Origin: Tubiluchus corallicola
Taxonomy: Eukaryota > Priapulida > Priapulimorpha > Priapulimorphida > Tubiluchidae
Length of the DNA: 64,000 nucleotides
Direction: 5' to 3'
Assembly: GCA_030141605.1 (NCBI GenBank)
Contig: JAQGDQ010000001.1
Location: forward strand, 1,584,501-1,648,500
Of this stretch, positions 60,601-64,000 are shown piece by piece (position 1 is the first letter of the stretch; the number at the start of each line of letters is the position of its first letter). The notes beneath the pieces are model-generated. The model was not told where the DNA came from and made no database searches. It worked only from the letters and a program-made list of their open reading frames with translations. The position numbers were made by a program, and so were the translations under genes.

Positions 60601-63600
60601 TTTTTCCACCATTTTTTTCTTGTGGTTTGCTTTAAAGATGAATTGATTGATTGTTTTTACTTAAAGCCTAGAGCACTAAGGCTTTTTTGTTATTGACATC
60701 CTCTAATAATACTGCTATTAGTGTGAATCTGCAATTTTTTATTCTATTCCTATGTTAATGTCAGATGATCTTACACCAGCCTGTTATGATTTATTCTTGA
60801 AAATTGCTCCTTGGTTTGCAACATCAAGACAATGCAACAACCTGGACACTGGCTGCATGCATAAGTTGCAGTTGCAGCGTTTTTTTTTTGTTTTTTTTAT
60901 ATTATCACCTTTTGTGATTTAGAATGCTTGACTTCGTTTAACAGCATTTCACTTAAGCACTCAATTTTGCTTGATTGCATGTTTATATGTGCATTTTCTG
61001 TTCTTAGACAAAGTGGTATTACCAGCCCTGCCAGTCCAGATTTACCACCTCTTCCTCCTAAACAACGACTTAGCAGCAGTCATAGTTATGCCAGCAGTGA
61101 TGAATTGATGGGGTCGTCATATGTGCAACCAGAAGACGTAAGACGATTGCCAAATAGCTGTCCCTCAAGTAATGAGTATCCTAGTCAGTTTACTGACTAC
61201 CCGAGCCCATCATTATTTGAACAATTTGAAAGTGGTAGGTCAAACATGTTTTCAAAGGACTCATTTCCAACTAAAGTAATGTCGAACTCTTTATCGTGTG
61301 ATTCCCACTCTGTGCTCAATGATCCTTTCTGGTCAAATCCTGGTGAGTTTTTCCCATCATCAGCTTTTACTTCTGTGCGACAGAAATCGCCAGAACAGAG
61401 TAGTAGTTCTTCTGAAGATTTATTGGGCCCACAAACTTTTTCGAATGGTTTTGGTCACAGAAAGATTGTCAACAGAACTCAGAAGTGTGTGACCGTTCAA
61501 CGTGTGTGTGTGACAAAGTCAAATGGACGTGAGCAGCAGACATTAAGTACCCAAATAACACAAGCCACGGGCTCTGAGTCCAGATTTAATCCTGATGGGA
61601 CTGTCATAACAAAAATGGCCGACGCTGTAGAAAGTATTCAGTCAAATGAGGATGTGCCTCCTGCTCTTCCAGAGAAACAACGTCGGGTGTGTCAGTACGA
61701 TAATGTTCCTCCCCCGGTGTGTGTTAATCTACGTAGAAGTAACTCTCCTGAAAATGCCTACAAACCTAATAGTCAGACTGTAAAGCACGGTTTAGTGACA
61801 CAAAGAGTAATGGTTTCTGACGGGAGCGGTCCTCCTATGGTCAGATCACAGCAGACTTCTGCAGTGAGGGTTGAGAAGGATGGAAAGCTGGTACACGAGG
61901 AAATGCGAACTGTTGAAGATCCAGAAAAAGAGGGTTCTGTTCCACCTCCTCTACCTTTGAAAAAACGACACAGTAAGTGCTTTAATGGTTTATTTATATT
62001 GTTTGTTGTAGAGACATTAAACCACTTGTTTATAATACATACCTGCATATTCATGAGACTACTGCTGCCCATTATGTTTCTGACAAATTGAATTTTTGTA
62101 ATATTGAAATTTAGGTTCAAAGTATTGCAGTTAAAATACTTTAGATTGAATTCTAAATTAATTTTGCGTAACAGTTTGTTTGTGTTAAAAGCTTAAAATG
62201 ATGTAAAAGTGAAAATGCAAATCTACATGCGCTGAGAAGTTTTGATACCTAAGTTTTGTGAATTGATGAAGCCAATTTGTACATTCGCTCTAGACTCAAA
62301 TTGAATTCACAGTCTTATAATTTTTTTATGATTGTTTCGAGTGACAAATTCCTTGTCATAAATATGTTTTTTTACGTAAAATCTTTTGATTGAGACGACT
62401 ACTCGGAAAAAAATATGAGAATCTAATTATCTGTTGGGACTGTGATTAAATTTCGACAGGCGAATTTACCGAAGCTAGGGGTTTTAGTAAATCCAAAACC
62501 TGCTAAAGGTTGTGAAAGAAAAATCTAAATTTGTTGTCTCCTTATTATATGGTTTGTCTGTCTGTTCACAGTTATGGCATACATGGAATTCTTCAGAGAT
62601 TATGCTCATCCTAGCATAGATGATTTCTACAGAAGCTCCACGTATTCCCTCAGCGTATTCCAGGTGACTGCAACATTCATTATCTTCTTGCTATGCACAC
62701 ATATTTCATACAAAAATTCTGTGCTTGTTCATCATGTGGCATTTATGTTTCTGGCTTGATATTCTTGTACCAATGACACCTAAGTAGTTTTGGTGATAAT
62801 GTGCAATTTATATTGCAGAATATGTTTAATCCTCCATTGCAACAACCAGACTTGTTTCCTCTGAGAAATTTCAAAATGTCGAATTCTGATGACTCTGGAA
62901 TGTTTTCATTGGATACTAGTCTTCCAGAAGATGAGATGCCTCCTGCTTTACCACCTAAACAAAAGGTCAGCAGTCTTTACCACCACTGAGTATTCATTCA
63001 GATTTTAAAATATTGTGTTGTCTACGACCTGCCCACTTAATGTCTTGATTGTTGTATTTGTGTTCTCAGTATGGATCCGTAAGCTGTATCTCTCTTTCTT
63101 CTACACTCTTTTTTAAATAATAAAATATGGTAATAAAATATGCACTATTTTCATTAATTCAAGCATTTTGAGGAACAAAAAATAAATGTTTCATTTTTTT
63201 ATTTGCGTAGAATCTAATCAAATTTATAAAACTTTCATGAAGTGTCAGGAATAAGATGTGAACAGAATGCTTTGTGCATTGAGAGGAGTTTTTTTGCATA
63301 GTTAAATAGGGCAACAATGCATAACGGTCCAGAATTGCAGATTTATCTTGTGTAGTAGCAGGCCATAAACCAGCTTGCCTGCAGGAATCCTCCACAAATA
63401 GCAGAAACCAGACTTATATGAAACATGTAAATACGTAACTCATATATTGCTAGTGGCTGTTAAGGTTTCGCTTTTAAATACATTGTGGTGTACATTGTTC
63501 TGCACCATTATGAATGTTATTTCATTAATAAGTAACTTCGGTTTGTTGTAGCAGAAAAAAGTAGTTTCTCTTTTATGTTACAGCATTTAGCCATTGTATC

Positions 63601-64000
63601 AACTGTTAACAACAAAAAACATGAAGCACCTAATAAAAACAGTGAGTTAAGTGAAAAACCTGTGAGCATGATTGACCCTAGTGCACCTGGTCGAGTAACA
63701 GAATGGTAAGCTGAGTGTACGCTCTACAACATATTATTGATGTTCTCTTATGTAATTAGCTGATAGCATAAAATTGCAATGGATTATTAGTAGTTTTATA
63801 TTTTTTTAATAATTTTCATAAATTATTAGTGATCAGTGTTGTTTACTTCTGTAGTTTTGAAAAGCTGTAGAAAATTTTTTAGTTCTGGCTTCCCACAACT
63901 TTTGTGGTACGTGTATTGGCTAGTGTAACAGTTGATTAATAAAATTTTTCACCTGTTTGACATTTTTTATTTTTTCAGTAATAGTGCCAAAGATACATCC
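33597..64000 (+). CDS. RAPGEF1: C3G / Rap guanine nucleotide exchange factor 1, N-terminal part
   Basis: Activates Rap1 downstream of Crk adaptors at adhesion sites. Join 33597-33639, 53382-53584, 56709-56881, 58053-58200, 59154-59278, 60349-60480, 61008-61972, 62572-62663, 62819-62965, 63584-63705, 63979 onward: 2172 nt, one open frame of 724 codons cut by the window edge. Residues about 83-190 match the C3G helical N-terminal domain (KEVLYALKYFQ, ELLPGSA, LYQSIAEFI). Residues about 260-676 hold five PPxLPxK-type Crk SH3 sites, followed by the C3G signature AYMEFFRDY. The REM and CDC25 catalytic domains must lie beyond 64000. Family call secure; the first exon is inferred. Confidence 0.92.
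33853..35278. mobile_element. Degenerate hAT-like DNA transposon
   Basis: Both ends are rich in atcgttatcgtatcg-type words: near 33858-33950 and, inverted and direct, near 35165-35250. The outermost parts share a GG...TTAATGATA-like motif in inverted orientation. About halfway, one plus-strand frame gives FAVCKYCKRKYCSHL (about 34566-34610), like the Cys-Cys half of a BED finger. No intact transposase frame remains. The superfamily is a guess and no target duplication was found. Confidence 0.35.
36340..36600 (-). mobile_element. Decayed CR1/L2-like LINE fragment
   Basis: Minus-strand translation contains HFLYSCMLLQ and EYFSKLNTLQNCAIRLISG, matching the C-terminal L..LQ..QN.A.RLI.G block of CR1/L2-like ORF2. 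Short, with disrupted ends. Confidence 0.55.
36905..37755 (+). mobile_element. LINE C-terminal and 3'-UTR fragment
   Basis: Plus-strand frames give SYKCRMHLTKLRKQ and, further on, QFIWNSLSSIVKQSVSLA and TRKLKH, the IWNSLP..I..S.SL..FKK.LK end of non-LTR ORF2. A UTR-like region follows, ending with aataaag at about 37735-37741. Frameshifted. Orientation is opposite to the neighbouring fragment at 36.3-36.6 kb, so these are two separate insertions or a rearranged copy. Confidence 0.55.
42011..42148. repeat. Perfect 69-bp tandem duplication
   Basis: Copy 1 is 42011-42079 and copy 2 is 42080-42148, identical over the full unit (starts caaatagctaactaagg, ends ctttttaaca). Identity implies a very recent duplication, or an assembly artefact. 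Confidence 0.95.
44849..44938. repeat. TATAGTA-rich degenerate microsatellite
   Basis: Repeated gtatagtatat/agtatagta words over about 90 bp. The same motif, as its complement (actatactata), makes up the microsatellite inside the MITE at 1.87-1.94 kb. Confidence 0.7.
45026..45244 (-). other. Unassigned minus-strand ORF, possible terminal exon
   Basis: 72 codons starting MQPNDLTYYTLWDYDESF and including TYLWSQGRYRPRSYSENR and RPRQNWVQRM, ending in TAA. The Trp/Tyr/Arg-rich composition is unlike random AT-rich DNA. The sequence gcacgcag just upstream could be an acceptor. I cannot assign a family and see no upstream exon, so it may be a chance frame or the last exon of an unknown gene. Confidence 0.25.
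46626..46757. repeat. CT/CCCT microsatellite
   Basis: About 130 bp of almost pure pyrimidine on the plus strand, mostly CTCTCT changing to CCCT/CCTC. Open frames on both strands here (Ser/Leu-rich or Arg/Glu-rich) are artefacts of the repeat. Confidence 0.97.
47640..47756 (+). repeat. Possible non-LTR 3' end with trinucleotide tail
   Basis: A ttttattgtgttgaacc stretch leads to gcaaaataaaat and then a tail of ctactgctactgctactact. Signal plus simple-repeat tail is typical of LINE or SINE 3' ends, but no coding sequence is recognisable upstream. Confidence 0.35.
48255..48278. promoter_or_regulatory. Putative AP-1 and NRF1-type sites upstream of alternative exon
   Basis: TGAGTCA at 48255-48261 is a consensus AP-1 site. 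CGCATGCG at 48269-48276, within acgcatgcgcgg, is a palindromic NRF1-like core. They lie in a locally more GC-rich patch about 0.5 kb upstream of the alternative first exon at 48761, consistent with an internal RAPGEF1 promoter. Motif matches alone are weak evidence. Confidence 0.35.
48761..48788 (+). CDS. RAPGEF1: RAPGEF1 alternative proximal first coding exon
   Basis: ATG at 48761 encodes MDAKSKQGA and ends in phase 1 with G before donor GTAAGG, so it also splices in frame to 53382 through an Asp codon. An in-frame TAG 24 nt upstream (48737-48739) supports this ATG as the start. From memory, another human RAPGEF1 isoform begins MD, parallel to this pair of starts. It would replace the distal exon, not follow it. 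Confidence 0.5.
48789..53381 (+). other. RAPGEF1: RAPGEF1 intron, right part of the large first intron
   Basis: AT-rich, with a short TA run near 48828-48841. No gene, RNA or mobile element recognised. It ends in the acceptor ttttatatcttgcag. Confidence 0.4.
53382..53584 (+). CDS. RAPGEF1: RAPGEF1 exon 2 (first common exon)
   Basis: Encodes a basic Ser/Lys-rich segment, DKSSKISKRAKSFKDDIIER then RINHMRLSPGGSTKSSSPTK, consistent with the basic N-terminus of C3G. The proposed donor is AAG|GTGGCA at 53585, phase 0. The alternative AAA|GTGCAG nine bases upstream of it is also phase 0, so the 3' edge is uncertain. Confidence 0.85.
54023..56134 (-). mobile_element. 5'-truncated CR1/L2-like LINE with RT domain, inactive
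   Basis: Read on the minus strand. The N-side segment runs through FNEHFS and FSPVTINESISTCKSF. RT blocks follow: NNYRPISLLPFFSRILEK, HQYGFRKGSSIQLALI, DLSNAFDTVNHDVL and NGVPQGSILGLLLFLIYIND. C-terminal blocks are MEFLGVILNEHLDWKPH, LYNCLVLPYLTYCNIL and RLWNNI. The catalytic YADD-type box reads CADG (second Asp lost). In-frame stops occur at 55421 and 54762, with a frameshift near 54960-54985. The endonuclease region is missing. A TAT/AAT microsatellite at 54028-54055 is the 3' tail. It lies antisense in a RAPGEF1 intron. Confidence 0.85.
54028..54055. repeat. TAT trinucleotide tail of the LINE
   Basis: About nine TTA/TAT units. On the minus strand this is an AAT-type tail directly after the LINE 3' UTR, as expected for CR1/L2-like elements. 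Confidence 0.7.
56135..56590 (+). mobile_element. Tc1/mariner transposase C-terminal remnant
   Basis: Plus-strand frame has KAHASRPDGNLEEHD (decayed DNA..H block), LKTLGL, then PGNLSDLNPTKHIGAILKDR, matching the WPxxSPDLNPIExxWxxLKxR catalytic block of Tc1-like elements, and a late MPSSLQAR-like stretch. The right end aaaaagttatggaccacctt (about 56561-56580) resembles a Tc1 terminal inverted repeat. Stops interrupt the frame and the N-terminal half is absent. It abuts the 5' side of the LINE. Confidence 0.8.
56709..56881 (+). CDS. RAPGEF1: RAPGEF1 exon 3: N-terminal helical domain, part 1
   Basis: Acceptor tttttcag ends at 56708. Encodes EVDKLYVSEKEVLYALKYFQ and ELLPGSATIVLETVISIFG, clearly matching the C3G segment EKEV.SALRYF...LPGSA. 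Ends phase 2; donor GTAGGC at 56882. Confidence 0.95.
57190..58020 (+). mobile_element. Second decayed LINE (RT C-terminal half)
   Basis: Plus-strand frames give FLNEDKT then FMLINPIQED, VLEDLCVRDVKIY, YLGSPITDDGKM, ELCLLEAGVPF and near the end RSPVSHNRRVCPSCTC and DEDHV. This is the LN..KTKFM...YLGS.IT.DG and C-terminal C..C....DE.H series of non-LTR ORF2. Many stops and frameshifts are present. It belongs to a different lineage from the 54-56 kb element. Its right edge is only about 30-40 bp from the next RAPGEF1 exon. Confidence 0.65.
58053..58200 (+). CDS. RAPGEF1: RAPGEF1 exon 4: N-terminal helical domain, part 2
   Basis: Acceptor tttatttatttatttatttag ends at 58052. Encodes SVISSSHNQLYQSIAEFIKF, ADDVLIYGEQ and FVIKGVRDAVV, matching human C3G SRVYQSLANLIRWSDQV. 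Ends phase 0; donor GTAAGT at 58201. Confidence 0.96.
59154..59278 (+). CDS. RAPGEF1: RAPGEF1 exon 5: end of helical domain and linker
   Basis: Acceptor tttcttgcag. Encodes RVIQLYIDRLQDRSVQKP followed by an Asn/Ser-rich linker. The donor GTTAGT at 59279 leaves phase 2, which joins exactly to the next exon to give a Ser codon. Confidence 0.9.
59279..60348 (+). other. RAPGEF1: RAPGEF1 intron 5 with transposon-like debris
   Basis: Repeated accgaaa words (about 59555-59620 and 60110-60125) and a right edge whose complement reads cagggatgtt (about 60131-60140) suggest a decayed hAT-like element. A conserved-looking block at 59815-59880 (tttcggttgattgtcacc, then ggagacctttaaaggttc, then catcagcactgatg) resembles sequence found in retroelement ends. 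No gene recognised. Confidence 0.35.
60349..60480 (+). CDS. RAPGEF1: RAPGEF1 exon 6: first Crk-binding motif
   Basis: Acceptor aaattccag ends at 60348. Encodes SMEPEVEVPLSPREQEILRQ (compare human PLTDREVEILNKT) and the proline motif PPPKPPLPCK (60443-60472). Phase 2 at both ends; donor GTATGT at 60481. Confidence 0.95.
60497..60576. repeat. 40-bp tandem duplication after exon 6
   Basis: Copies 60497-60536 and 60537-60576 differ at one base (ctcta against ctgta). The unit lies 16 bp into the intron, close to but not including the donor site. Confidence 0.95.
60577..61007 (+). other. RAPGEF1: RAPGEF1 intron 6, remainder
   Basis: AT-rich with T-runs near 60881-60898. Nothing else recognised. 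It ends in the acceptor ttttctgttcttag. Confidence 0.5.
61008..61972 (+). CDS. RAPGEF1: RAPGEF1 exon 7: large Ser/Pro-rich exon with three Crk sites
   Basis: 965-nt exon encoding about 322 residues of low-complexity Ser/Pro-rich linker. Crk SH3 motifs: LPPLPPKQR (61041-61067), VPPALPEKQ (61653-61680) and VPPPLPLKKR (61939-61968). Between them the sequence shows little similarity to vertebrate C3G, but SHSYASSDEL and QYDNVPPP resemble conserved pieces of it. Ends phase 1; donor GTAAGT at 61973. Confidence 0.96.
61973..62571 (+). other. RAPGEF1: RAPGEF1 intron 7
   Basis: 599-bp AT-rich intron, no feature recognised; acceptor gtctgttcacag. Confidence 0.7.
62572..62663 (+). CDS. RAPGEF1: RAPGEF1 exon 8: AYMEFFRDY segment
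   Basis: Encodes IMAYMEFFRDYAHPSIDDFY and then RSSTYSLSVFQ, aligning with human C3G MLAYMQLLEDY...FYQTPQ. The split Ile codon joins exactly to exon 7. Ends phase 0; donor GTGACT at 62664. Confidence 0.95.
62819..62965 (+). CDS. RAPGEF1: RAPGEF1 exon 9: fifth Crk-binding motif
   Basis: Encodes NMFNPPLQQPDLFPLRNF through an acidic Ser-rich stretch to MPPALPPKQK (62936-62965), aligning with human PPPALPPKQR. 49 codons, phase 0 at both ends; donor GTCAGC at 62966. Confidence 0.95.
62966..63583 (+). other. RAPGEF1: RAPGEF1 intron 9
   Basis: 618-bp AT-rich intron, nothing recognised; acceptor ttatgttacag. Confidence 0.7.
63584..63705 (+). CDS. RAPGEF1: RAPGEF1 exon 10
   Basis: Encodes HLAIVSTVNNKKHEAPNKNS then a polar linker ending GRVTE. 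Ends phase 2 before GTAAGC. No domain; it corresponds to the variable linker before the REM domain. Assignment rests on splice sites and phase. Confidence 0.8.
63979..64000 (+). CDS. RAPGEF1: RAPGEF1 exon 11, cut by window edge
   Basis: Acceptor ttattttttcag ends at 63978. The 22 visible bases complete a Cys codon and give NSAKDTS in frame. The exon and the catalytic part of the gene continue past 64000. Confidence 0.7.

Noticed and set aside
1-64000. CRISPR arrays, operons, phage or bacterial features
   Set aside because: No spaced direct repeats or prokaryotic gene organisation; the genes are spliced and metazoan.

Overview
The window is AT-rich genomic DNA from an invertebrate animal. This rests on spliced genes with GT-AG introns of roughly 0.1 to 20 kb, three recognisable metazoan proteins, and a mixed load of decayed non-LTR retrotransposons, a Tc1/mariner remnant, MITE-like elements and tRNA-derived SINEs. 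The species cannot be fixed from the sequence. The retinoid X receptor (RXR) ligand domain looks typically bilaterian, and nothing prokaryotic is present.

Layout, left to right. (1) About 4.0-27.1 kb, plus strand: an RXR nuclear receptor in seven coding exons. They join in frame to 398 codons if the small first coding exon at 4034-4105 is right. The introns hold a Harbinger-like MITE (just upstream, 1.78-2.28 kb), a SINE family present as inverted pairs, three long hairpin-forming inverted repeats and a LINE fragment. (2) 29.2-31.4 kb, minus strand: SGT1 (SUGT1 family), two exons, 343 codons, convergent with RXR. A CR1-type LINE fragment lies in its single intron. (3) From 33.6 kb to beyond the right edge, plus strand: the N-terminal half of C3G/RAPGEF1, the Rap1 exchange factor, with ten or more exons. 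They form one open frame of 724 codons that runs off the window before the catalytic CDC25 region. Two alternative first coding exons, at 33.6 kb and 48.8 kb, both splice in phase to the common exon at 53.4 kb.

The 33.6-53.4 kb stretch is a gene-poor 20 kb intron. It contains a degenerate hAT-like element, LINE debris, a perfect 69-bp tandem duplication and a long CT microsatellite. The 53.6-58.1 kb stretch is packed with transposons: a 5'-truncated LINE with a mutated catalytic motif, a Tc1 remnant against its 5' side, and a second LINE relic ending within about 40 bp of a coding exon.

The three genes do not form a pathway. RXR is a ligand-regulated transcription factor, SGT1 an HSP90 co-chaperone, and C3G a signalling exchange factor bound by Crk adaptors. 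RXR and RAPGEF1 are both on human 9q34, so their closeness here may be ancient linkage. I found no convincing new biological system. The most useful points are the recovered first exons, the paired C3G promoters, the inverted SINE family and two unassigned candidate exons.
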